NCBI GenBank assembly: GCA_947095535.1
Contig: OX352773.1
Location: 126,496,830-126,560,829, forward strand
Direction: 5' to 3'
Source of the DNA: Poecilobothrus nobilitatus
Lineage: Eukaryota > Arthropoda > Insecta > Diptera > Dolichopodidae
DNA length: 64,000 nucleotides
In this document: in pieces, positions 10,301 through 22,099 of the stretch
Layout: every line of letters begins with the position of its first letter
Numbering within the stretch: the first letter of the stretch is position 1
Notes under the pieces: model-generated
Seen by the model: the letters and a program-made list of their open reading frames with translations, nothing else
What the model was told of the DNA's origin: nothing
Databases searched by the model: none
Program-made: the position numbers and the translations under genes

Positions 10301-11080
10301 TTTGGGAGGGGACCTTTGGTGGGAGTTTGGGCTTACCCGGAAACTTGTGTTAACCAAACAATGGTTGCAGGGGGCAACTAATTGAAACCACATATATTTT
10401 AGGGTGAGAAACAGATCCAAGAGGTGACCTTCTTGATCAGCACGGTCCGGGATCCTAGTACGATTTTTAACAAGCTGTCACTGTTCCAAACTATTCCAAA
10501 CTCACTGTTCCAAACAAGTGAGAAATTTGGAACAGTGAGGAGAATAGTTAAACTTGTTTCCCAATTGAGTTTAGACTCGGAAAAGTGTTAGTAGAGAAAT
10601 GAAGCCAGTCCCTGTTATAAATGTTGAAATCTCCCGCCAGATCAATTTCAGTTCCTGGAGATGAGTCCAAAATTTCATTGATCTGGTTCGATAGATTTTC
10701 GATTTCCATAGCAGTTTCTTGTTCATTTGAGTTGAGCGATCTGTATAGGAAACAGAAATGTATGACTTGCTTTTCAACGAGAATTTAGTGGAAAAGGTTG
10801 CGCAGGGGTTTTGAAATACTGGAGTAGGTATTCCAAATGTAGTGGAAGGTTGAGCTAGAACATTTATATTTTTGAAGTGTGTTGAAAGCGATGTCATTTT
10901 TTATATAGATTGCCATACCCCTTTTGGGTACGAAATTTGAAATAAGTGAGTAGCCGGTAACACTAAAGTTATCATTATGGCTGCTGACTTGTGTTTCATT
11001 AGGGCTAAGATTTGTGGTTTAATTGCACTAACATGACAATCGACGGCATGAAATTTCGTTTGCAGCCCGCGAATGTTAGA
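10301..11080 (-). pseudogene. Apurinic-type endonuclease domain of the same LINE
   Basis: On the minus strand between about 10900 and 10440 one frame shows IDLAGDFNIYNRDWLHFS (about 10650-10597), the Gly-Asp-Phe-Asn box of LINE endonucleases, preceded by FLYRSLNSNEQE. Further on, RTRIPDRADQEGHLLDLFLT (about 10465-10405) is the usual T-R-I-P-D-R and D-L-F-L-T box. So EN precedes RT in the right order. A short filler with duplicated text (10246-10290 resembles 10797-10840) lies nearby. Upstream to 11080, a further N-terminal EN part is likely but too broken to place. No ORF1 is visible. Confidence 0.7.
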
Positions 11081-12025
11081 GAAATTAACATTAAAATTGG
11101 TAATTTTGTTAGAAAAATTAATATACTAACAATATTAATATAAACAAAATTTAAATCAATATTAAAATAAAATCAGAGTTGAAATTGTAATTAAATCTAA
11201 AATTAGACTTAAGGTCAATCCTAAAATTAACCAAGATCAAAATCTGAATTAAAATTAAGTTAAAATATCTAAAAAATTAAGATTAAAGTCAAAATTAAAA
11301 TTTAATTAAAATTAAAATGAAAAGTAAAATTGTACAATTTAAATAATCCAAACTTGACAACACTATAAAGTAAAAACATAAAAAAATATTATTAATATTA
11401 ATAACAATAATTATAACTATATTTTGCTTTGAGCGAGCAAATGATTTATAACAATGTTAAACAGTTTTTAACATACACTTTTAAGTGACCTTATTGAAGG
11501 CAGCTACAACCAAAAACTCACTAAAAGCAAAATTTACAACCGGAAATTAATTAATTATATTACGGTTATAACTATGGCGGTATTTAAAACTGAGTGGATT
11601 GAGAATCAAAGAAGAACACCATCAGCCATCATACGAGTAGAAGGAGTGTATAGCTGTTAAAGATAATGAAATTTTGTTTTACTTTGGTTTCTTATTTGTT
11701 TTTTTTTTTTTTGAAAATTTTGTTTTATTTTTTTTATTATGTGAATTATTGTCATTTGATTGAAATGTTATATTATAAGTACAACCAAAATATGAGCGTA
11801 AGCTCAATAGGCACTGTAAATATACATGAATTCATTGTTCATAAATATATGAATTCATTTTTGTAACAATACTTTGTACATTTTGTAATAAATGTTGTCA
11901 ATTTAATTTAATTATGTAACATTCAGAAAAAAATTGTAAAACTGTTTGAACTAAAAAAAACAAATTGAATAATACTTAAAAAATTAAAGAAAATTTAAAG
12001 AAATAGGTTTATTTATATATATATA
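11081..12025. other. AT-rich spacer, no gene seen
   Basis: 11100-11340 is a run of diverged attaaaatt-like words, suggesting an old minisatellite-like tract. 11560-11650 is less AT-rich but has no readable product. A T-rich frame at 11666-11866 is low complexity and not credible as a gene. Confidence 0.4.
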
Positions 12026-12222
12026 TTTTTTTTTTAAAACATTTCTCTGCCACATAAATGTGGACAGGAAATTACACAATACACAGCGTTTCCTGCTCAG
12101 GCGTGGCTGTAAATGTCGTAAGGGGGAATAACTCTTACGACGTGTGTGGGATTCGAACCCATACTCCCTCGGTGTTTACAGCGTATTTTAAACGCTCTTA
12201 CCCACTAAGCCATCGAGGCCCG
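12026..12222 (-). mobile_element. tRNA-derived SINE, copy 1
   Basis: On the minus strand the element starts near 12222 with GGGCCTCGATGGC, has a Pol III A box TGGCTTAGTGGG (12201-12212) and a perfect B box GGTTCGAATCC (12149-12159), then a tRNA-unrelated body and an A-rich tail (T run at 12026-12035). The anticodon-like stem AGCGT/ACGCT is intact, and a long variable region of about 18-20 nt before the T arm recalls a class II tRNA (Leu/Ser). No 3' acceptor half or CCA is present. Two more copies lie at 36342-36531 and 37426-37617. The SINE would depend on a LINE for mobility; the partner is unknown. Confidence 0.85.
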
Positions 12223-12829
12223 TATATATTTTATATAAAAAAAGAAAGAATTGTTAAAAGAATTAAATAAATTACTTAATAGGAAAACAGTAAATTTTTA
12301 ATTTTTTTTTATATTGCTAATTATGTAAATTTGACAGTTGTACCTTAATCAAACTAAGGTTAGTACCTTAACTAACTAGTATTTAGTAACTATTTAGTTA
12401 GTACCTTAACATTTAGTAAATTTAAATTAATAAGAAAAATAATAAAAAAAAAAAGAATAAGACTTATTTTGTAGACACATTGTTATTATTGAATTTTGTA
12501 TATAGAAGAAAAGGATTTATTTTGTAGATATAAGTTAATTGATGCTAGATTTGTATTTTTGTTATAATTGAATTTTGATTATAATTGAATTTCATGTCAA
12601 TATAAGCACCATACATTTCAATTTGGAAACAGGGGTTACATTTACCTGATGCATTTATGTACCATAGTACTTAATGATAAATAAATAAATTAATATGATA
12701 TTCATGTAAATAAGTTTTTTACGCAACCGTTATATTTTTTATTTATCTAAATTTTTTTTTTTACCATTATTGTTTTTACAAAAACACAAAGAAAACAAAA
12801 ATAAAACAAAAACATTCATATAAATTTAA
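12223..12829. other. AT-rich spacer, no gene seen
   Basis: The stretch contains short direct repeats of words such as ttagtaacta/ttagtacctt near 12350-12420. No gene or known repeat is recognised. Confidence 0.4.
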
Positions 12830-13136
12830 ATTTTTGTATGGAAAATGTGCAGATAAAAAGTTAGTTGTTCGAGAGCTACCCGAAGTTTTGGTCGGATGTC
12901 AACGAAAACAAATGAGGAACCTACAAATTGATCCAAGAATATTTTGTGTTAATTGCAAGACTCTAGTTTTTTTTGTTTTTGAGTTATAGTGCTGTTGGAC
13001 GGGCGAACAGACAAATGTTAATTGACCCAGAATTTGATTGTAATCCAATCCATACTTGTGAAGCTCGCTTATTTCGAGATGTTACAAACGGAGGATCAAT
13101 TTTATTATACCCGATACTATCGTAGATACTGTTATA
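12830..13136 (+). repeat. Hairpin-ended repeat family A, copy A1 (old, truncated)
   Basis: The text from gttagttgttcgagagctacc (12859 on), through a GGAC-like run (ggacgggcgaac, about 12996-13008), to gttacaaacggagga and a degenerate terminal hairpin tatacccgatactatcgtag (13106-13134) matches copies at 34870-35160 and 48735-49030. This copy is the most diverged, and its terminal hairpin no longer pairs well. It is noncoding. Confidence 0.75.
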
Positions 13137-13749
13137 AAAAAAGAAGTTTTATTGATTATTGAAAACGAAAATTTTTCTATAATTTTCTTTTTTAAAATAC
13201 ATAATTAGTTTGTAAGAATAATTAAAAAAAATATTTATATATAAGTGATCCAGCTAAAGAATAGAAAAACAACAAGCTTAATTAATTTTTAAGTCTTCTA
13301 AAAGGGCTAAAACAAAATATTTTATTAGAATAACAGCAATTAATAAATATTACCTAGTTGTAAAATAAAAAAAAAAAAAAACAAAAACGCAGAGAAAACG
13401 AAAGTGTAAATAATTAAAAAAAAATTTTAATTCAGATTCGATTTTTCGATATTAGATTTAAGTGCCCAGTAAAATTTTATTATATAATTTTATGCATCCT
13501 TCAAAAATATGCAAAAAATGTCGGCATTAAAATTTTCTCCTGTATAAAAATTAATTAATTATTTGCATTCCTTCTTATTAATTAAAGGAGTAAGGGTCGC
13601 ACTAATTAAACAATTTTTAAACTAATATTTCTGTTGTTTCTATTAATTGTTGTTGTTTTTGTATAAACTTGTCACTAAACAAAAGAAATAAAGCTTACAT
13701 ATTATAGAATAAAGATTACATCTTACATATTAGATATAAAAAAAGTAGT
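13137..13749. other. AT-rich spacer, no gene seen
   Basis: Mostly A/T words with A-runs (13370-13380). Nothing is recognised. It separates repeat A1 from the I-like LINE and may include LINE 5' sequence near its right end. Confidence 0.4.
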
Positions 13750-14610
13750 GATCTGCACAGCTGAGAAAACAAACAGAAATGCTTCCTACGGGGAGCTTAA
13801 ACAGTTTTCATCTGTTGGAGGAAAGTATAATTAAAAGAAAAAAAAACTCAAAAAACATTGCAAATGTTCCAACCTATATAAGAAATGCAAATGAAGAGTT
13901 TAAATAAAATTTAAATATAAAATCAACTGATACCAACGTTCCACTTAGGTGCAAAATACATTTGTCTGGAACAAGATGATTGAAGATATTTATCCAAAAT
14001 TTAAGGCCTCCTGGGACAGAACAGGTAACATCGTGCTCGAAGTTCCAAGTAAAAGAATTGCTGACTTATTTCTTAAACAAAATAAACTGGGCACAATTGA
14101 TATCACTCTTGGCTGAATAAAAGCTTAAATTTTTCAAAAGGCTTAATTTACGATAAAGATTTAATAAATGTTGAAACGAATGAAATACTTGCCGGATTAA
14201 AAGTAAAAAACCCAACTGTGGTTGAAGTTTTTAAATTATCCAAAATGCAAAATGGTTAAAAAAATTTTACCGGTGCCATCATTGTCACGTTCGATTCCTT
14301 TGATCCTCCTGAGTACATCAAGTGTGGCTTTACAAACGTTGCGGTAAAGAAGTGATATCCTATCCTATGAAATGCAGAAAATGCCAAAAGTTGCTTCACT
14401 TGCAAAAATATTGTCAAAACTCATCAAGCTATGCAGATTGCGGTTTGGAACGACCTGAAGGTAATAAATAACATACATCGAAGTGCGAGATTTTCAGCTT
14501 TATAAATTTTAAAGGTGCAGCCCATAAAGGTGCAAAGGTGCAGCATCAAACACGTGCTCATCTCACACAAAAGAAAAGGAAGTCTTAAAATAACAAGGTA
14601 GAATGTAAAC
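13750..14610 (+). pseudogene. ORF1 (gag-like) of an I-like LINE
   Basis: Clear sense stretches appear between stops: GLIYDKDLINVETNEILAGL (about 14144-14203), FTGAIIVTFDSFDPPEYIKC (about 14263-14322), then a Cys-rich part KCRKCQKLLHLQKYC (14374-14418) that is the remnant of a zinc knuckle (Cys-x2-Cys...His...Cys). This order, a helical domain, I-V-T-F-D, and a P-x-x-C-x-x-C-x-x-x-x-H zinc knuckle, is the ORF1 pattern of I-like LINEs. Upstream to 13750 the match is weaker. Multiple stops and frameshifts are present. ORF2 of the same element resumes at 16160 after an inserted repeat. Confidence 0.65.
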
Positions 14611-14654
14611 CAACGATTTTTAAAAGTGCACATTTCCAAAACTCAATATAAACT

Positions 14655-15910
14655 GTTTAGAATTGTGACTTGCACAAAAATTTGAAAATTTCATGTAATA
14701 AGAAAAATGTGAAAATAGGACATTTTTGAAATTTTGAGGGGCCGTAAGTCCGGAATCCTATATAACTAAGAAAAGCCGTTAACACACGTAAAAATATATT
14801 ATTAAACCTTTCATTTTAATGTCTTGCCGAAGAAAAATTTGTACAGGTGTCTAAGTTACAGGTGTCTAAAAATAGCAAATTTTCAATTTTTGAAGCGTAA
14901 TAACTCTTAAAGAGGGGGTGCTACCGAAAAATTTTCTGAGGAAAGTTATACTAATTCTTAAAGTTCTTTCTTGTCTCAAAAATTCTGGTTCCTATCTAAA
15001 GGCGTGTCGGAGTTATGAAAAAAGAAATTTCATGCAAAATGTGGTTTTCACATAACGGTAAATTTAAATAGTAAATTACAAAATATTACATAATTTTGAT
15101 ATTGTTTTATATAGATAATAAAATTTTCGATCTTCTGACGGTTTTAGATTGCAATACTATTACGCAGAGCCTGAGATATATACATCTGAAAATGGGGCTT
15201 TTTCGCAATTTTGAAGAGCTGCAACTTTAGAACGCTTTACAACTAAATTAAACCATTAACACACGTTAAAATATATTACTGTAGCTTTAATTTTTATATC
15301 TTGTAGTAGTAAAATGTGTACAGGTTCCAAAGTTACAGGTGTTTAAAAATAGCAAATTTTCAATTTTTAAGCCCTGATAGCTCATAAACAGGGGGTGGTC
15401 CAAAAAAATTTTTGAGCAAACTTATACTAATACTAGAAGTTCTTTCTTGCCTCAAAATTTCAAGCCTCTATCTAAAAGCGTGCCGGAGTTATGAAAGTAG
15501 AAAAATCATGCAAAATTTGGTTTTCACATAACGGAAAATTTAAATACTAAATTTAAAAAAATTGTATAATTTTGATATTAATTTACAAAGCTAAAAAAAT
15601 ACCTATCGAATGACGTTTTCAGATTGAAAAAATCTTAAGCAGAACATAAGATATATGCATTTAAAAATAGGGCTTTTTCAAAGTTTGAGGAGCTGTAGCT
15701 CCGTAATGGATGGGGTACATGAAAAAGTTGTTCACAAAATTATTTTTTTTATGAGACCTACCCATGGTTAAAATTTTTTTTCTCTATCTTTAACGGTGTA
15801 GAAGTTTTGTAAACAGACGAACGGACGGACGGACAGAGTGAAACTAATAAGCATATTTTTTCAAAATTTTTTTGGAAATGTGCTAAAAACCGATTTACAT
15901 TGCACTAAGT
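14655..15910 (+). repeat. Noncoding repeat D with about 480-bp tandem units, inserted in the I-like LINE
   Basis: The phrase aagttacaggtgt, followed by aaaaatagcaaattttcaatttt, occurs at 14861 and again at about 15338, and neighbouring text repeats with the same spacing: gagggggtgctaccgaaaaa against acagggggtggtccaaaaaa, and cataacggtaaatttaaata against cataacggaaaatttaaata. The unit is about 480 bp, with about 2.5 copies. The right part has ctccgtaatggatggggta and a GGAC run (gaacggacggacggacaga, 15820-15838). The same words occur in family A at 34380-35010 and 48390-48900, so D belongs to that group, but I do not see the terminal hairpin here. Confidence 0.7.
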
Positions 15911-16159
15911 GTTATACATAGGTAATATAAACATTTTGAATTTGAAAAAAATCATACCAAACAAAAAACGATAAGTATCATATTTGTGTCCATAACATAA
16001 TTAACACACAAAATAATAATCATAATTCTAATAATAAAATTTTCAACAATAAAAATGCTAACAATCAAAAAATTTCAATTAAACCTTTATTAGCTTAAAA
16101 ATATCAGTAGCTATAAATTAAGCTTAAAAATATTAATAAATGAAAAACCTTACTAAATA

Positions 16160-18175
16160 AATAATAATAATACAATCAACCGGTTCAAAACAAACTTAAT
16201 TCAATGGAACATAGAAGAGTACCACACAAATAAAGGCTTTTTAGAAATATTAATTAAAAAACACAAACCGCTTTTAACAGCTCTGCAAGAAACTAATATT
16301 AAATAAAATTTAGTTCCAAGTGAATTTACTAACTACAATTGTCATTTCGATCATTTTTCATCATCAAGAGGTTTAGATTTTTTTGAAAAATAAAGGTCTT
16401 AGACCTTAGTTATAAAGTGATTCACTTAAATACGACCATTCAAGCGAGTGCTATAAAGGTTAACTTTCCAAAATACTCCATTCCAATCACTATTTTAAAT
16501 TTGTGTTGGGAACATTCAAAAGAATATAGAAAGGAAGACTTGGAAGCTTTAGTTCTGCAAATTCAAAAACCTTAATAATCACAGGCGACTTCTATTCAAG
16601 AAATTGTATGTAGGGAGATCGAGTATCAAACAGTAAAGGAAGAATAGTAGTTCAATGGCTCGAAGCAAATAATGAGTTAATTCTTTTGAACGACGGCTCT
16701 ACAACCTTATTCAGTACACATAGTACTCTGATCTGCATTGACTTAACCATATGCTCTCCTGAATTATATCACAAATATCAGTGGCAAATTGTGCTAAACC
16801 CTAAAGTTAGTGATTAATTCGCTATTCTTTTATGTACCGAGTACGAAAGAATTAAATATAAGAGTAAAGTAAAATGTTTGGAGCGAACAGCCGATTGGAC
16901 CAAGTTTGAAAATCTATTAGAACACTATGTTCGGGAAAAAGCTCAATCCAAAAATATTAACAGAGAAGCAGCCACTCTTACAAAAAGTATATGGTTTGCG
17001 GTAAGCCAATTCATGAAAACCTCCAAACTAATCAAAGGAAATCATCCTCCTTCCTCATCTATCCTCTAATCAAAAACTAATTAAACACAGTCCAAATGAG
17101 GAACTAGACATGGAATCCGAATAGAATGCTGAATTCTTTGCGCAAATGTGCTATAAAAACTTGGACTATAACAGCGGAATTCAGAAAGGAAATAGAAGAC
17201 TTCACCCTCCTAAACATCATAGGAAACTCAGAGGAAATTGATAACGTGATAACAATGGACCCAACAGATACTGTCAAAATTTAAAGGAATAAATTTTGGA
17301 ACAAAGGAAGGAATTTCTTATTGTATGCTTAATCATACAACATTGAACTTCAAAAAAAACTTGTAGATCCCTATAAATTATAATAACATACAAAACTCAT
17401 GTAATTTTCCACAAGCTTGGAAAACTGCCAAGCTCATACCTACTCCTAAAGGACGTAAAAACCCAAACGATCTTTCGAACTATAGATTTATTCAATTCGG
17501 ATTCAAATGGGGTTAAATTCCCTATCAACAAAATGGAAGCAATTCGTATATACAGAAAAAAAAGATGTGTAGCAGAACATTACTCATATGGCAATAGTGA
17601 CATAAAATTAGTATAGGATATCTCAATACTGGGACTTAGCTTCATTAATAAGTTTAAATACGATCCACATGTGAATCTACTTCTAAAAAAATTAAAAAAT
17701 ACAAACAATCTTCTTAAATTTATTTTTCGCAGAAAATGTGGACCTCAAATTAAAAAAGCCCAAAAAATGCTATACAACTATACAATACAATCTCTATTTA
17801 CGGCTTTTGTACCAAAACTCAGATTGCAAAAATTCAAACGCAATTGAACCAAGGTGCTAGACTCGCTTTAGGAGCGTTAAGAACAACGAATGTGGATAGT
17901 ATCATGATAGAGACGGGTTTTGCAACATTCAAGGATAGACGTGACATGGTAGCTACACAAAATCTATACAAACAATAAAGTGATAAATCCCAACCTCTAA
18001 ATAGGCTAAGCAACATGTTTTCGCTGAGCAATTCCTACAAAATTTCATGAACACTCTAACTACTCTGCACCATGGTCATTTAAAGAATTGCGTTCTCTAA
18101 GAAACAAAGGAAATTTTGAATGGAAAAAATATATGGAAATTAATTCCATTTCTATGGTTACCCATCGGCTTTGCG
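16160..18175 (+). pseudogene. ORF2 of the I-like LINE (endonuclease, RT remnant, C-terminal part)
   Basis: Endonuclease: IQWNIEEYHTNKGFLEILI (16200-16257) and LTALQETN (about 16270-16300), then LIITGDFYSRN (about 16573-16605) and GRIVVQWLEANNELILLNDG (about 16640-16700). RT blocks are weak around 17390-17480, and the YADD region is missing (a deletion between about 17500 and 17600 joins the RT start to the post-RT region). C-terminal part: DISILGLSFINKFKYDPHVN (about 17615-17675), NQGARLALGALRTTNVDSIM (about 17845-17905) and NFEWKKYMEINSISMVTHRL, ending at about 18175. These are hallmarks of the I clade. Many stops are present. Confidence 0.75.
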
Positions 18176-18660
18176 ATACGAAGAAAGAATATAGAAGATA
18201 ACTGCTTCCAACTTTTTTGCCACGTTTTTCTCCAGAACTTACCAGAACGGGGTTTTTGAGCCAAATCAGTCATATTTGGATAACCTAGTTCCTCCATCTC
18301 TTCCAAATTTGACATTAAGACCATTCTAATAAATGAAGATATTCTAATGCCTCTTAGCTCTGTTAACTTCACGTACGCCCCGACGGAGTTCCACCAATTA
18401 TATTTAAATTTTGTGCCCAATTATTCAAATTATTCCCATTTGCAAATTATTTAATTTGTCAATTCAATGTGGCTCTTTCCCTGAGCCCGGGAAACTTTCA
18501 TTTATTAACCCAACACATAAGAAAGGGACTCGTTGCGATGTAAGCAATTATAGACCCATTATTAACTGGAAACTAAAAAACAAGTTGATGTGGTATTCAC
18601 AGATATCAGTAAGGCTTTTGATCTTATTCCCTATGTAAGTATCCTTGAAAATAATGGCCA
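18176..18660 (+). pseudogene. Jockey-type RT fragment fused to the I-like LINE end
   Basis: The stretch encodes RPDGVPPIIFKFCA (about 18372-18415), then IPICKLFNLSIQCGSFPEPG (about 18432-18491), LSFINPTHKKGTRCDVSNYR (18500-18559), all typical of the first RT blocks of Jockey-like LINEs. After NYRPI it jumps to VVFTDISKAFDLIPYVSILE (about 18590-18650), so a deletion removed about 40 residues. Identity ends near 18655. It shares no continuity with the preceding I-like element and looks like a joined second LINE remnant. Confidence 0.65.
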
Positions 18661-18720
18661 TAATGGGTTTATCACACAATTGAAAGTGCGATTAACCCAT
18701 ATACGTGAAATTTCCACGTT

Positions 18721-18784
18721 TGGCTTTATCTCTCATTCAATTATGTGTGTGTGAGTTTTTTTATAATTTTGAGAGATAAAGCCA
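18721..18784. repeat. Short near-perfect inverted repeat (hairpin)
   Basis: The arms TGGCTTTATCTCTCA (18721-18735) and TGAGAGATAAAGCCA (18770-18784) pair completely, and the pairing continues through AATTAT/ATAATT with a two- to three-base bulge. The loop is about 18 nt (GTGTGTGTGAG then T-run). The shape is that of a microRNA-like hairpin or a tiny foldback element. A weaker inverted repeat (ATGGGTTTATC / GATTAACCCAT) lies just left at about 18663-18701. Confidence 0.7.
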
Positions 18785-18799
18785 TATAGTAATTGCTTG

Positions 18800-20544
18800 C
18801 TGCTTTTGTAAATTTTCAATTTCAATAAAAGTTTTATATAATATAAAATTTTAATGACAATGCAAATAGATCAATAGATTCAGGACCGACGAAAAAGCTT
18901 TATTTATTTATTTATTATTTATATCTATTCTCTATTTATTTTTTCTATTCTATTATTATAATCTATTCTCTATTTATTTTGTTTAAGATTTTCAATTAAA
19001 TGCTTTTTTTTTACTTTTCAATATGGCAAATCACATATTTGACGACGTCGAAGGAATAGTTAGTTTTTCGCCAGGTATTATATTTTTAAACAAACAGTTA
19101 AATTACAGTATTTTTCATTTCTATTATAATTAGCTTTATGTTTCGTTTTAAATCAGTTTTATTTCATTTTTAAGTTGTTTAATATTATTTAGATTTTTTA
19201 TTAGTCAAAAATGTAATTATAAAAATATCATTCATCTGTACTCATATCCGAAAACAACTTATTTCTGAAAATTAGGTATATTTCTACATTCAGTATGAAG
19301 TAGGTACTTTAAGAATAGGAAATAACTATTCTAAATAAATTCAAACAATTTTAAAACAAAATAAAGCAATATATATCATGAATTTCAAAAATTCTAATTG
19401 GAATGAAAAATACTGTATCAAAATTTTTAATTATTAATTTTATAAATATAATAATATACGATTATAATATGTAATATAAGATTAATAATATACGAGAATA
19501 TAATAATATGTACCTATACGATTATAACTAATTCGAAGTATACGAATATAAAAATATACGATTATTTTAATCAAAATTTTGTTAACTGATAGGTTGTTGA
19601 ATAATTTCTTATATTGAGTTGTTTTATTACATAATATTTTTGTTTTTATAGTTTTAATTGAAATATTAAAATATTAATTGAAAAGAAAACAGACTTTTCT
19701 TTTTTTTTAACCTTTACATCGCAGCGTTATGAATGCTTTTGATCCATGATCGGGATCTGTTATATTTTGAAATAACATTATTCATGAAATTTCTTGAATT
19801 TCATTAAAAAATGTTATAAATAATTATTGATATACGAATAATAAGTTATGTTTTGTCAAAATTGATTTTTTTTCAATTTTGAATTTGGTATAGATACAGA
19901 TATTGCAAAGTACAAAACAAATTTTGTTTTTTATTGATTAAGACACTTACAAAATATTATAAAGTACAAATATTTTTTATTTTTGTATTACCTATTAATA
20001 TGTACTAAGAAGTAATTTTGTTAAATAAGTTAGTTGAAGTCAATAATTTTGTAATTAATAATTATTTGGGATACTAAAATTATGAAATAAAATTTAATAT
20101 TTAAAAAACTATTTTTAATGTATTTTTTAATAACCCAGCAAGTAGTTATCAAAATAGGTGTAGATATTTTAAGATAAAACTAAAACACAAAAATACAGAG
20201 TTTAACAATCAATGTTATAACTTATTTTATTCACTGAAAATGAGAATATTTATTATTAAGCAATATTAACATACGACATTTATTATTAACATTTTGGAAT
20301 TAATTTGTTGTATATTAACTAAAAAACTGTTGTATGTTTTATGCAAAAAATTTTTCTTACGAAAAATTAACATAAGACATTCTCATTTTGTAGTTTTTGT
20401 TAAATAATACTATAAATTTCGAAGATTTAAAAAAAAATACTCAAAACTTTATAAGGTATGAAATAAGTTACCTAAAAATTTCCAAAATTTGGAACATTTT
20501 CCACATAAGTTTCGAGATAGGGGGCTTCAAACTTTGATTTCGTT
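18800..20544. other. Long AT-rich spacer, no gene seen
   Basis: There is no credible open frame. 19430-19570 has scattered repeats of the word atacgattata/atacgaatata. 20440-20540 may hold the decayed 3' end or 3' LTR of the errantivirus-like element to the right, but I could not match it to the sequence at 24217-24715. Confidence 0.45.
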
Positions 20545-21885
20545 TTCCTCAAAACTATAATTTTTAACAATCATTTATCCACACGACGATTGTTCAGGTA
20601 TAGGTTGTGTAGATATTCTAGGTTAAGCTTAATTTTTCCCTGTGAGTAGCTACCATTTATTGTTTGTGGTAAAATGATTTGCGATGTTTGAATTTCTTGG
20701 TATATGATGTTGGTATATATCCAGTTCTTGATTTGTATTGTTTCATTGTGAAGTTCAATTACGAAGTTGCCTTATGATATTGTTTATTTGGAGTCTTCCA
20801 TTGAAATTGTTGAGGAATATTGTGCCTTCGTTGATGATTTCGATTATCTCTTTATTGTTGAGGTCGAATTCGCAATCATAGTTCGAGTTTCTGAGAATTT
20901 GAACGATGCAATGGTTTTCTTGAAGTTCTTCGATTTGATCTACAAATAACGTTGTTCTTGTAATTTTTACAATCCTCTGAGATGCAAAATATTTTATTGA
21001 GGCTTGTTAGGAGACTTCTGTGAGCCAAGTGTAACATTTTGTTATATTGCACTAATCCTGATATGGTTATATTCGAGGCTACTGGTTTTTACGAGTTATA
21101 GAATATAAAGAAGCATCGCATCCTTGACAACGACAGTTGGTGTTGCATAATCAATTGCTTCGATAATTTTGGAGTACGGTAGAGTTTCCATTTCCATAAT
21201 TAAGCGATTGATTTGTTCTTTATTTATTTGAAGTTTGTATTCACAATTTTCCCTTTTGCTAATTAGACTGCTCTTATTATTTCTTTTATTTCTTCTTTTA
21301 CCATATTAAGTTGATTAAAAAGAGTTTGGTAGTTAATTGCGCCAGAATTATCGTTGAACCTTTGATGATATTGTAATGCATAAGGATGTGATTGGTTGTA
21401 TTTGTTAGGATTTCGTTGATTTTATATTGCTGGTTGTTATTTTGGATTAAATTATTGTGACTTCTGTGTATTTTATCCTAGTCGGTGACGTCGGGGTTGC
21501 CAGCTATCTATTTCCATGCGCTACCAATCCCGTTTATTGACCACTTAGTTATTAAACGATGTTCGGTAAGTTCGGTGATTAATTTTTTTACTTGCTGAAT
21601 TTGAAATGTAAGCTGTGACTTAATGAAATTACTTGATGTTGTTTCATTAACTTCTAGTTCTAGTCTTTGCAGTATTTCTTTATAGTTTTCAAGGTCAACT
21701 TTGTGAATTAGTTTTAGGTTCTCATTTAGTATATGTCCTATGCCTTCTTTTATTGTAACCAATGGTGACTTATATTTATATACCTAAAGGGTCTTGTTTA
21801 ATGCCCTAAGGAGAAAGCTGGAAAGCAAAAGGTTTTTGATAGTTGGATGAATTATTTATGTGTGCCTTGTGGATTATTATTCCTA
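20545..21885 (-). pseudogene. env: env remnant of an errantivirus-like (insect endogenous retrovirus) element
   Basis: Env is a membrane fusion glycoprotein made by insect errantiviruses. On the minus strand a hydrophobic leader-like stretch lies near 21860-21800. The frame 21762-21508 is open for 84 codons, with a helical segment followed by INGIGSAWK, the pattern I associate with the cleavage/fusion-peptide area. The next Trp codon is a stop (about 21507-21505), and another stop follows after IAGNPDVTD. Further pieces appear to about 20560 in changing frames, including ELHNETIQIKNWIYTN (about 20755-20708) and LNLEYLHNLYLNNRR (about 20610-20565). The gene is broken by many stops and frameshifts; no working product is possible. 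Its position after integrase fits the errantivirus order. Confidence 0.7.
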
Positions 21886-22099
21886 GTGATTGTCTCTTTT
21901 TTGTAGAGAGGCTTATTTTTGCTTTTTATTTGTTTATTAACAAAAAAAATGGTTTTGTCAGGTTGGTATGATTAAGGCATTTTCCTTTTATATTTGTCCC
22001 TATTTATTTTGTATTATTAGTTTTGGCAAATTTTTTCTATCTTCTTGCACCTTTTCTTGAAAATTTGGTAAATTTTGATAATTAATCTACTGTGTTTTA
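21886..22099. other. Short spacer between integrase and env remnants
   Basis: AT-rich and without a readable frame. It should hold the integrase C-terminus and the env start, both too decayed to place. Confidence 0.35.

Noticed and set aside
12149..12212. A genuine tRNA gene at the SINE heads
   Set aside because: Acceptor stem halves do not pair, no discriminator/terminator is present, and the unit continues into a body and A-rich tail in three copies.
12058..12270. Short plus-strand frames over the SINE copies
   Set aside because: The same frame appears over SINE copies 1 and 3 only because the repeat lacks stops; the Pol III boxes on the minus strand explain the sequence.
20767..20949. 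60-codon plus-strand frame rich in Val/Glu/Asp
   Set aside because: It is the complement of the env remnant on the minus strand.
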